Shown in pieces: positions 17,750-25,331 of a stretch of 64,000 nucleotides of DNA (position 1 is its first letter; each line of letters opens with the position of its first letter). The translations under genes and the position numbers were made by a program. The notes beneath the pieces were generated by a model. That model was not told the DNA's origin and ran no database searches. It was given only the letters and a program-made list of their open reading frames with translations. Source of the DNA: Comamonadaceae bacterium (GTDB lineage: Bacteria > Pseudomonadota > Gammaproteobacteria > Burkholderiales > Burkholderiaceae_C); NCBI GenBank assembly GCA_947448735.1, contig CANFOS010000004.1:62001-126000 (forward strand), given 5' to 3'.

Positions 17750-18786
17750 CAATACGCAGCGTGCCCGGCGTCAGTACGCCCCAAGAGTTGGTCGACTACG
17801 TCATTTCATGCCCTAACACGCTTGTTTACACAACGCCACGATTCATGGCACTCGTGTCTCGTCACTTAGGCTCTGATGGCGGTTGGCTTGAGGCCAGGCG
17901 GCATGGTGTTCTGGTGGGTCTTCTGCCATTCCTGAAAAAAGAAGGGTTTTTGGGTCCTGTATTTAATACTCTCGCGTATTACGGGAGTAACGGTGGCGTA
18001 GTCCAGTTTAGCGAGGACCCGGAGGCAAAAGTTGCCCTCATTGAGGCGTTCTACACGGCAGCCCAAAAAGCTGGAGCAGTAAGCGCCACCATCATCACCA
18101 ACCCACTTGAAAAAGATGCTGACTTCTACTTCAAGCACGCGCATCATGACTTGTTAGATGAGCGTATCGGTCTCGTAACACATTTCCCCTCCAATGTAGA
18201 TGCTGAAATGCTGATCAAGACTTTCGACGACCCACGTCCGAGAAATATCCGGCGCGCAATGCGTGATGGAATTACTGTGCAACGCCGCCATGACGCTGAG
18301 GCTCTGAACTTTCTGTACGCCACGCACTGTGAGAACATGCGAGCTATTGGAGGGATCCCTAAGAAAAAGTCTTTTTTTGAAGCTATATCTGACGTCATGA
18401 GCGAAGAAGATTGGTCGATTTATGTTGGAATAAAAGACGGCCAGCCGATTGCAGCCCTTTTGACATTTAATTTCAACCAAACAGTCGAATACTTCACCCC
18501 CGCGATCCGCGAAGAGTTTCGCAGCACGCAGGCCTTGTCATTGATAATTTACCAAGCGATGCAAGATTCGATCAAGCGTGGTTTTCGTAACTGGAATTGG
18601 GGCGGCACCTGGCTGGTGCAGGATGGTGTCTATGATTTCAAGAAACGTTGGGGAACGACGCAATATAGCTACTACTATTTCACACGGTTATTTAATGCTG
18701 ACGCTCGTAAACAGACAAGGAAAGCGCTCCTCGACAGTTACGAGGGCTTTTATGTTTTGCCCTTCTCCGAATTAACGACTGCATGA
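17743..18786 (+). CDS. FemAB/GNAT-like acyltransferase
   Basis: 347 aa. The C-terminal half has the FemAB/Acetyltransf_6 look: RPRNIRRAMRDGITVQRR, TFNFNQTVEYFTPAI, and the closing WNWGGTW...VYDFKKRWGT, a pattern shared by peptidoglycan-like acyl transferases found in exopolysaccharide loci. It probably adds an acyl or aminoacyl group to an amino sugar, but neither donor nor acceptor can be told. It overlaps the AsnB gene by seven bases, so it is likely part of the same pathway. Confidence 0.75.
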   Translation: MLTIRSVPGVSTPQELVDYVISCPNTLVYTTPRFMALVSRHLGSDGGWLEARRHGVLVGLLPFLKKEGFLGPVFNTLAYYGSNGGVVQFSEDPEAKVALIEAFYTAAQKAGAVSATIITNPLEKDADFYFKHAHHDLLDERIGLVTHFPSNVDAEMLIKTFDDPRPRNIRRAMRDGITVQRRHDAEALNFLYATHCENMRAIGGIPKKKSFFEAISDVMSEEDWSIYVGIKDGQPIAALLTFNFNQTVEYFTPAIREEFRSTQALSLIIYQAMQDSIKRGFRNWNWGGTWLVQDGVYDFKKRWGTTQYSYYYFTRLFNADARKQTRKALLDSYEGFYVLPFSELTTA

Positions 18787-18799
18787 AAGAGCGGAGAAA

Positions 18800-19462
18800 A
18801 TGAAAAAGAAATTAATCATTGCGGGGACCGGATTATTTGCAGAAGTGGCCAGGGTTTATTTTGAAAAATATACCGACTACATCATTGGTGGGTTTGCCTG
18901 TCATACGCAATACAGGCAAACAGAATCCATACACGGTCTCCCCTTGTATGAACTGGAAATTTTGAGGCAGAGCTGCCCGCCAAGTTCACATGATGTTTTC
19001 GTGGCTATAGGCTACAGAAAAATGAACCACCTGCGCCAGGCCGTATACGAAGAAGTGAAGGCCCTTGGGTACACCTGCACAACATTTGTTCACCCAAACG
19101 TCAATATCTGGCCCTCAACAATTCTTGGTGACAACGTATTCATTTTTGAGGACAACACAATCCAGCCTTTCACAGCTATCGGCGACAACACCATTCTTTG
19201 GTCTGGCAACCATATTGGGCATCACAGCAAAGTTGGACAGAATTGTTTTATTGCTTCGCATGTGGTCGTATCTGGAAATTGTGAGGTGGGTAATAACGTT
19301 TTCATGGGAGTTAATGCAACCCTGCGCGATGGCGTAAAGGTACTCGATGAGACGTTGATAGGTGCTGGCGCACTGATCATGAAGGACACCATATATCGCG
19401 GAGTCTATATTCCAGAAGGCACTGCAGTGCATCGCGTGACGAGTAATAAATTGAGGTTTTAA
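18800..19462 (+). CDS. NeuD/PglD-like sugar acetyltransferase
   Basis: 220 aa. An N-terminal PglD-type nucleotide-sugar binding fold (KLIIAGTGLFAEVARVYFEK) is followed by hexapeptide repeats (INIWPSTILGDNVFIFEDNT, GHHSKVGQNCFIASHVVVSG). Such proteins acetylate a 4-amino sugar or O-acetylate sialic-acid-like sugars. A ribosome binding site (gcggagaaa) precedes the ATG. It follows the FemAB-like gene by 13 bases. Which sugar it modifies is open: the second amino sugar here or the nonulosonate made downstream. Confidence 0.8.
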   Translation: MKKKLIIAGTGLFAEVARVYFEKYTDYIIGGFACHTQYRQTESIHGLPLYELEILRQSCPPSSHDVFVAIGYRKMNHLRQAVYEEVKALGYTCTTFVHPNVNIWPSTILGDNVFIFEDNTIQPFTAIGDNTILWSGNHIGHHSKVGQNCFIASHVVVSGNCEVGNNVFMGVNATLRDGVKVLDETLIGAGALIMKDTIYRGVYIPEGTAVHRVTSNKLRF

Positions 19463-19469
19463 ATAGCGT

Positions 19470-20384
19470 ATGTGGAAAAAAATTGCTTTCTACAAATTGC
19501 CGGATGATCGACCTGCGCGAGCCCATTCGCACGCCCAGTTGCCAACTGCGCTGGTACTTTCGAACAAAGTTCGGATATTTTTTGCGGCAAGAGATATACA
19601 GCAGCACTCAAGTGTAGATTTTGTGGACTTGTCGCTTGACGTAGAACAAGTCGGTTTCTCCAGATATTCAGAAGAATCCGTGCTAACTCCTGGAGGCATA
19701 GGTACTTTTGACGAGCATGGCGTATTTCCGGCTTCTGTCGTTAAGCACGATAACAAGTACTACATGTACTATATTGGCTGGAATCAAGGGGTTGAGGCAC
19801 CCTTGTTTTATGCGTCGATTGGACTCGCTGTGAGCGAGAATGGCGAGCATTTCGTCAAGCATTCACCGGCACCAATCATGTCCCGCAGTGCGCACGACCC
19901 TTGTCTCGTCACCTCACCACACGTCTATATTGATAATGGTGCCTGGCGCATGACCTACGTTTCAGGTACTGCTTGGTCGCGCAAGGCCGACGGAACTCTT
20001 CAATCGCACTATCACATCAAATATGCAGAGTCTGCAAATGGCATTGACTGGCAGCGTGATGGCACAGTGGCCATTGATTTTGCTCATGGCGAGACGAATA
20101 TTGCTCGTTCTTGGGTTGCCAAAGTGGCAGACGATAGCTACAAAATGTGGTTCTCGTTCGTGAGCGCCAAAATTGGGAGGTACAGAATTGGTTATGCCGA
20201 GTCACGCGACGGTAAGACCTGGCAGCGCAACGATGCCATGGCTGGTATTGATGTAGATGACCGTGAGGCTCGCGACATGATTTGCTATCCATGTGTATTT
20301 GAGTTTGCCGCGAATCGCTACATGGTCTATAACGGCGATAGTTTTGGCAAGAGCGGGTTCGGTGTCGCTATTTGGGTCAAGTGA
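19470..20384 (+). CDS. Beta-propeller protein related to GH43/GH32/GH130-type glycosidases
   Basis: 304 aa with no signal peptide. Repeated blade-like motifs: KYYMYYIGWN, IGLAVSENGEHFVKH, RMTYVSGTAWS, IKYAESANGIDWQRDG, YKMWFSFVSAK, IGYAESRDGKTWQRNDA. This is the five-bladed fold of glycoside hydrolases and phosphorylases. As it is probably cytoplasmic, it may process a precursor sugar rather than degrade polymer. It may also have lost catalysis; I could not identify catalytic acids with confidence. It follows the NeuD-like gene by seven bases. Confidence 0.65.
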   Translation: MWKKIAFYKLPDDRPARAHSHAQLPTALVLSNKVRIFFAARDIQQHSSVDFVDLSLDVEQVGFSRYSEESVLTPGGIGTFDEHGVFPASVVKHDNKYYMYYIGWNQGVEAPLFYASIGLAVSENGEHFVKHSPAPIMSRSAHDPCLVTSPHVYIDNGAWRMTYVSGTAWSRKADGTLQSHYHIKYAESANGIDWQRDGTVAIDFAHGETNIARSWVAKVADDSYKMWFSFVSAKIGRYRIGYAESRDGKTWQRNDAMAGIDVDDREARDMICYPCVFEFAANRYMVYNGDSFGKSGFGVAIWVK

Positions 20385-20482
20385 TTCGCAGGCTACACTC
20401 ACTTCCTACCAAAAATTGCTGAAGTACGGGGTTGACTTGGAGCTGTGCTGGATGATTTTGAGTAAACACACGCCTAAAGACG

Positions 20483-21235
20483 ATGAATGGAATGCACTCA
20501 GACTTTGCCCAAGACCATGGAGACTTCACTGAGGCTGGATACGCCGAGCTTATAGCTGCAGCCAAGGCGCGTTTCAGTTTCGTTGGATTTGATTGCGCCG
20601 CTGACGAAAGCGGCGTTGCCATCTGGCGACATGACATTGATATGTCTCCAAACCGCGCACTAAAAATGGCGGAAATGGAGGCTGTTTCGGGCGTTTGGGC
20701 GCACTACTTCGTCATGTTGGGGTCACGGTTTTACAACCCTTGCGAGCCGGCAGTTACCGCATTGGTCAAAAAAATATTATTGCTTGGGCACAAAATAGGG
20801 TTGCATTTTGACCCTAGCCCTTATAGCGAAAGTCTTGAAACTCTGGAAGCGGGGCTGAGAAACGAAAGTAATCTCTTATCTGGCTTGATTGGTAAACCAG
20901 TCGACTGTTTTTCAATTCACAATCCAACAGCGCAAAGTGCCCAGGCATTAAGCAATCATACGCATGCTGATTTGGTCAACGCATCTTCACCAAATTTGGT
21001 CAAAGGCTTCAGCTATTGCTCTGATAGCAATGGTGTCTGGCGCCACAGGCGTCTGATGGACTTGGTGAACGATCTTTCGATTCAACGTCTATATGCGTTG
21101 ACGCACCCTGAGTGGTGGACTGAAAAACCTTTGCGTCCGCGTGAGCGTGTTCAGCTTTGTATTGATGGTCGCGCTCGGCAAGTCGGTCTTGATTACGACA
21201 TTGATGTCGCCGAATATGGCAGACCCAATTATTAA
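20483..21235 (+). CDS. Polysaccharide deacetylase-fold protein, WbmS-like
   Basis: 250 aa. RHDIDMSPNRALKMAE near residue 53 carries the H-D-x-D pattern of the NodB superfamily's metal site, with GLHFDPSPY and SIHNPT as further candidates. The family resembles Bordetella WbmS, which is part of the O-antigen locus. The presumed role is hydrolysis or modification of an acyl-amino sugar; this is inference. An ATG nine bases downstream (20492) is an alternative start. A 98-bp gap precedes it, with no strong signal. Confidence 0.65.
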   Translation: MNGMHSDFAQDHGDFTEAGYAELIAAAKARFSFVGFDCAADESGVAIWRHDIDMSPNRALKMAEMEAVSGVWAHYFVMLGSRFYNPCEPAVTALVKKILLLGHKIGLHFDPSPYSESLETLEAGLRNESNLLSGLIGKPVDCFSIHNPTAQSAQALSNHTHADLVNASSPNLVKGFSYCSDSNGVWRHRRLMDLVNDLSIQRLYALTHPEWWTEKPLRPRERVQLCIDGRARQVGLDYDIDVAEYGRPNY

Positions 21236-21271
21236 ATTTTTCCGCTTTAAATGGCACAAAGCTGGGCTGAT

Positions 21272-22483
21272 ATGAAGATTCTCTATACCGATGTTCACCT
21301 TCATTCGCTCAATCCTACAAATACGTTGACCTCAAACTTGGTCGCGTCGGCTGTCGATGACATCCATTTTTATGGGCCTGGATTTGTGTCTTCGTCAGAA
21401 CTCGCTTCGGGTTTGGTGAGTTTTATAGAGCAAACCGGGCCCTACGACGCTTTGGTGTTGGGGCCGAATGTACCTATCTTCGCGTGGAAACCAAGCGATG
21501 TTTTGGCAGCCGCGAACTATGCCAGACGTTACACCGCTCTATCATCTCCAACACAAGATTTGGTGAACTATTACGAGGATGTTCTCGCTTCTATTCCGTT
21601 AGCCCCTGTAGGATTGCGCTTCGCTTGTTTGGTGACTCTGGACTGCTACGGTTGCACTCAGGCGCATATTGACAGAATTGAGCAGTTTGATTTGCATGTA
21701 ATTGCACCAAATTCCGCGTTTTCCACTAGGTTGGAGACTCAGCCTGAGTGGGTTAACCAAGAAGCTCATTTTGTACGGAAGAAAGATCGGCTTTCTAATG
21801 CGTGGACAGATTTCACAAGTCAAAAGCCTGAGCGTGTTTTGACTACCCTTCATTTTGTCGGTGATGCTGAGTTCTCATTTCGTGGTCTTTCCGCGCGCGC
21901 TGGTGATGTCTCAATACCTGGCGTAGAGTATGTGTTGCGTAAACAAGCCGTCATAGCGCTTAAAACTGCAGGTATTCAATATTCCACAAAAGGGTTCTTT
22001 GTTGCCTTTCGGTTAGCCAGCCGTTTGGGTTTGCCAGTTTTCGGCAGATTCACGTCGTTGAAACTATTCAATCTTTTGTTTTTCAGAGATCTTCTTGATA
22101 CGAGATATGTCTATACAGCCCGCGGCGCTTACGGCACACCAATCCGGAAGTTCTTCGAGATACCAGCTGCTGGCGCGTTGATGGTTTGTTCACCGCCCAT
22201 TGGTTTTGCAGCTCTGGGTTTCAAAGATGGGGAGCATTACGTGCATGCAGAACCCGACCAGCTTCCACGTGTTTTAAAAGAACTGAAAGCCGACCCTAGT
22301 AGAGCACAAACTATCGCGTCAGCAGGTCGTCGATTGGTATTTGAAAAACACTCTTTGCGCGCCAGAGCAGAGCAGTTGCGCAGCTGCTTTGATGCCATTC
22401 TTCAGGGCAATTACAAAGGCGCAACCTGGAACGATGGCACCTTTAAATTGATAACAACTACAACCTCCAATGACTCAGCCTGA
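21272..22483 (+). CDS. CgeB-like glycosyltransferase (GT4-type C-terminal domain)
   Basis: 403 aa from the ATG at 21272 (MKILYTDVH); 21251 would add seven residues. The C-terminal part, ARGAYGTPIRKFFEIPAAGA then GFKDGEHYVHAE, is the donor-site region of the Glyco_trans_1_2/CgeB family, in which the acidic residue of GT4 enzymes is shifted. It likely adds one sugar of the repeat unit or cap at the cytoplasmic face. It overlaps the following methyltransferase by 14 bases. Confidence 0.7.
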   Translation: MKILYTDVHLHSLNPTNTLTSNLVASAVDDIHFYGPGFVSSSELASGLVSFIEQTGPYDALVLGPNVPIFAWKPSDVLAAANYARRYTALSSPTQDLVNYYEDVLASIPLAPVGLRFACLVTLDCYGCTQAHIDRIEQFDLHVIAPNSAFSTRLETQPEWVNQEAHFVRKKDRLSNAWTDFTSQKPERVLTTLHFVGDAEFSFRGLSARAGDVSIPGVEYVLRKQAVIALKTAGIQYSTKGFFVAFRLASRLGLPVFGRFTSLKLFNLLFFRDLLDTRYVYTARGAYGTPIRKFFEIPAAGALMVCSPPIGFAALGFKDGEHYVHAEPDQLPRVLKELKADPSRAQTIASAGRRLVFEKHSLRARAEQLRSCFDAILQGNYKGATWNDGTFKLITTTTSNDSA

Positions 22484-23285
22484 AAATCTTCATCCCACTC
22501 ATTCTGCAGAAGTGCAGTCAGGTGATCGATTCCAGTTCGGTGAGAATTGGGGGCGATTCTTGTCTGTGATAAACGACGAGCGTATTGCAGAGGCACAAGC
22601 TACTCTTCGGCAAATGCTGGCGGTCGACTCCCTTGAGGGCAAATCGTTTCTTGACATCGGGTCCGGCAGTGGTTTGTTCTCGCTTGCGGCAAGGCGCTTA
22701 GGTGCTAAGGTTTTTTCGTTCGATTACGACCCTGCGTCGGTTGCTTGTACCCGCGAAATGAAGCGCAGATATCGCACCGATGATGCCGACTGGACTATTG
22801 CCGCAGGCTCAGTCCTTGATTCCGTTTATATGAAAGCCTGCGGCCAGTTCGACGTGGTTTATTCGTGGGGAGTGCTACACCACACTGGCGATATGCTCAC
22901 GGCTTTCAATCATGCTGCAAATGCAGTTAAGCCAGATGGGGCGCTTTTCATTGCTATTTACAACGATCAGGGCTTTGTGAGTCGCTACTGGACCGCTGTA
23001 AAAAAGGTATTTAATCGGTGGCCAGTTTTGCGACCATTGGTGATCGCATTTCATATGCCATATCTCTTGATGTTGCGTTTTGCAATCAGGCTGTTACAGG
23101 GCAGGCTCAAGATAGAACGCGGCATGTCTATGTGGTATGACATGCTGGACTGGTTGGGTGGATATCCATTTGAGGTGGCTAAGCCTGAGTTTGTTGTCGA
23201 ATACTTTTTGCCGCGAGGTTTAACACTCAGAGCGCTGCGCACCTGCGGTGGACGAATGGGATGCAATGAGTACGTATTTAGATAA
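22470..23285 (+). CDS. Class I SAM-dependent methyltransferase
   Basis: 271 aa. Motif I FLDIGSGSGLFSLAARRLGA around residue 62, then FDYDPASV, and VVYSWGVLHHTGDM as motif IV. The family is UbiG-like. The C-terminal half includes a hydrophobic stretch and FVVEYFLPRGLTLR. In this locus it could O-methylate a sugar hydroxyl or a terminal cap residue. It is coupled to the CgeB-like transferase. Confidence 0.8.
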   Translation: MTQPENLHPTHSAEVQSGDRFQFGENWGRFLSVINDERIAEAQATLRQMLAVDSLEGKSFLDIGSGSGLFSLAARRLGAKVFSFDYDPASVACTREMKRRYRTDDADWTIAAGSVLDSVYMKACGQFDVVYSWGVLHHTGDMLTAFNHAANAVKPDGALFIAIYNDQGFVSRYWTAVKKVFNRWPVLRPLVIAFHMPYLLMLRFAIRLLQGRLKIERGMSMWYDMLDWLGGYPFEVAKPEFVVEYFLPRGLTLRALRTCGGRMGCNEYVFR

Positions 23286-23310
23286 TGCACTACATGTACT
23301 GGCCATCAGC

Positions 23311-23335
23311 CTAACTTTCCAGCTGGCTTAGTTAG
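23311..23335 (+). terminator. Hairpin in the gap after the methyltransferase (possible terminator)
   Basis: A six-base stem, CTAACT (23311-23316) with AGTTAG (23330-23335), encloses the palindrome CCAGCTGG. It is followed by tttaaaaaa rather than a clean U-tract. It may end the upstream operon, since the next gene has its own good ribosome binding site after 138 noncoding bases. Confidence 0.3.
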
Positions 23336-23423
23336 TTTAAAAAACAGCCAAATGGATATTTTTGTTTTTTTCAAGACCATGCGTAGTGCGCAATCAGTCT
23401 TACGTTAATTTTGTGGAGATGTG

Positions 23424-24188
23424 ATGTCGAATGCAAAGGCTGAAATGGAGGCAATGCTGGCGGCGTTTCTGGCTGAGGTGCCTGGTCACTACTCAGTTTG
23501 TTCGTTGCAAGATCCCAAGAATGATTGCGTGACATTTCTTCGAAGTGAAAAATATATTGATCACCTTCATGCCATGGCCAACCTTGGTGTGGCGAATGTG
23601 ACGGTCATTGCACCGCCAAATCTGGTACTCCCTGCGGTCGGCGGCCTATCGTATTACCGCACTGAACATGTGGATTTGCTCTTCACGATGTTCAACAACC
23701 ATGCCCGAAAAGGGTACGACCCAAGACCCTTTGATCAAATCAGTTCTTCGGTGATTTTGGATCAAGGGGCAGTAATTGGTGCCGAAGGCGCAAGCATCGC
23801 AAAATATAAAGATGAACGCGTGCTGTTTCGCCATTACGGTCGCGTTGTGCTGGAAGATAACGTCTACGTTGGCGCCAATGCGGTTATTCAGCGTGGGCGA
23901 ATAGATGCTACCGTTGTTGGCAAGGGTACGATGATCAGTTCTTTGTGTGTCGTTGGCGCCAATACGATCATCGGTCAGAACTGCACGTTAACGATCAAAT
24001 CAGGCACTTCAGGTTCGGCCCGTATTGGAAACCGCGTTTGGCTTGGGATTGGAGCCATAGTTCGCGACTATGTGAGCGTCTGTGATGACGCATTTGTGGG
24101 CATGGGCTCTGTTGTCACGAAGGATATTACTGAACCCGGTATTTATGCAGGCAATCCTTGCCGCTTTTTGCGCCCGCTTGACAAGTAA
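23424..24188 (+). CDS. Hexapeptide-repeat acyltransferase
   Basis: 254 aa. The N-terminal half (CSLQDPKNDCVTFLRSEKY, VIAPPNLVLPAVGGLSYYRT) resembles the uridine-binding domain of LpxD-type enzymes. The C-terminal half is a left-handed beta-helix (YVGANAVIQRGRIDATVVGK, IGNRVWLGIGAIVRDYVSVC) and ends with the usual GIYAGNPCRFLR. It probably transfers an acyl group to an amino or hydroxyl group of a nucleotide sugar. GGAG at 23415-23418 sets the start at 23424; a GTG lies one codon earlier. It leads the block running into the nonulosonic acid genes. Confidence 0.75.
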   Translation: MSNAKAEMEAMLAAFLAEVPGHYSVCSLQDPKNDCVTFLRSEKYIDHLHAMANLGVANVTVIAPPNLVLPAVGGLSYYRTEHVDLLFTMFNNHARKGYDPRPFDQISSSVILDQGAVIGAEGASIAKYKDERVLFRHYGRVVLEDNVYVGANAVIQRGRIDATVVGKGTMISSLCVVGANTIIGQNCTLTIKSGTSGSARIGNRVWLGIGAIVRDYVSVCDDAFVGMGSVVTKDITEPGIYAGNPCRFLRPLDK

Positions 24189-24204
24189 CTCGGTGGAACT
24201 GGCA

Positions 24205-25293
24205 ATGTACGACTATCGAACCATCTTTCCCCGTATGCCTCATCAGGTCACCATTGGTGATGTGACCATACGCGACGGCTTTCAAAGTCAGGAAAAGCGG
24301 GTCTCCACAGAAGCAGAAATTTTCTATCTTTCAGAATTGGTTTTTGCTGGTTGCAAACACATTGAAGTTACCAATCTGGGCAACCCCCACCTGATGCCTC
24401 AATTTGATGATTTCGAGGCGGTCCTAACTTATGCCCGTAGCGACCTTTTTAAAGATCGTTGTCTGCGCCGAGGAATTATTTACGACGAAATCTGCTTTAC
24501 CGCAGTGACGATTCGCGAATCAGCAGTAGACCAGGCTGTCCAGCTTTGTGGCAAAGGCATCGGCCCGGATCGCCTTCTCATGATGACCTCGACCGAGGAG
24601 GAACACCACTATGTGAACTCTGGCACGACCATCAAGGAGTATTGGAAAGAGGCTGAGCGGAGCATCAAGAAATGCAGTGATGCCGGGATGGTGATGTGCG
24701 GGACGGTGAGCTCTATATGGGGCAGCCCTGTCGGCGGCCCAACAAACATGCGGGACGCGGTGGAGTTTACAAAGCATTGGCTTGATATCGGCGCCCATGA
24801 CATTGAACACAGTGACCATGATGGCAGTGGTACCGCGCCCGAGATATTTCGCTATTTCTCGGAGGTGCTTGATGCTTTCCCCGATCCAAAGCTGCACGAT
24901 GCCCATTTTCATGAAACCAAGCGTATTGGTTCTGCGTCAGTCCTTGCTGCGTTACAAGCCGGTATTAATTGTTTTGAGGAGTCTCTTGGTGGAATCGCAG
25001 GCCAGCCCGCCAACTTCTTTGAGGATCGCCCTGTGCCAGGCACAGGAAGGTACTATCACGTTAGTCTTGGCATCGTCACGCTGGAAGACTTGCTAGTGCA
25101 AGTTGATGAGATGGGCATCAAGCACGGCTTTGACATTGATCACGTGCTTTGGTTGGGGCAACAGATGGAGAGAACGCGGGGCCGCCGCTTAAGGTCGGAT
25201 GCAATCCGCAATGGCCGCACGCTCACGGAGGGTGATATGAGTTTGGTGCGCCCGGGGCTTCGAGAGCGCAAACGAAAACTGGGTGAGGTCTAA
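24205..25293 (+). CDS. HMG-CoA lyase / pyruvate carboxyltransferase-like aldolase
   Basis: 362 aa. A TIM-barrel enzyme of the DRE-TIM/HMGL superfamily: TIGDVTIRDGFQSQEKR (R23-D24) at the N-terminus and the metal-binding H234-x-H236 in AHFHETKRIGSASVLAALQA. At about 262-268 the segment GGIAGQP replaces GGLGGCP of HMG-CoA lyase, so the catalytic cysteine is missing and the protein is not a normal HMG-CoA lyase. Family members form or break C-C bonds next to carbonyls using CoA esters or pyruvate-like substrates. Inside a nonulosonate locus it may make an unusual acyl group or sugar precursor. The start at 24205 follows ggtggaact; an earlier in-frame ATG overlaps the acyltransferase. Confidence 0.75.
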   Translation: MYDYRTIFPRMPHQVTIGDVTIRDGFQSQEKRVSTEAEIFYLSELVFAGCKHIEVTNLGNPHLMPQFDDFEAVLTYARSDLFKDRCLRRGIIYDEICFTAVTIRESAVDQAVQLCGKGIGPDRLLMMTSTEEEHHYVNSGTTIKEYWKEAERSIKKCSDAGMVMCGTVSSIWGSPVGGPTNMRDAVEFTKHWLDIGAHDIEHSDHDGSGTAPEIFRYFSEVLDAFPDPKLHDAHFHETKRIGSASVLAALQAGINCFEESLGGIAGQPANFFEDRPVPGTGRYYHVSLGIVTLEDLLVQVDEMGIKHGFDIDHVLWLGQQMERTRGRRLRSDAIRNGRTLTEGDMSLVRPGLRERKRKLGEV

Positions 25294-25331
25294 CCAATCA
25301 TGATGCGCTCGTTATATGTCGAGGAAGGATA

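Noticed and set aside
24205..25293. Calling the aldolase-like gene a true HMG-CoA lyase
   Set aside because: The catalytic cysteine of the GGLGGCP motif is replaced (GGIAGQP) and the context is polysaccharide synthesis, not leucine breakdown.
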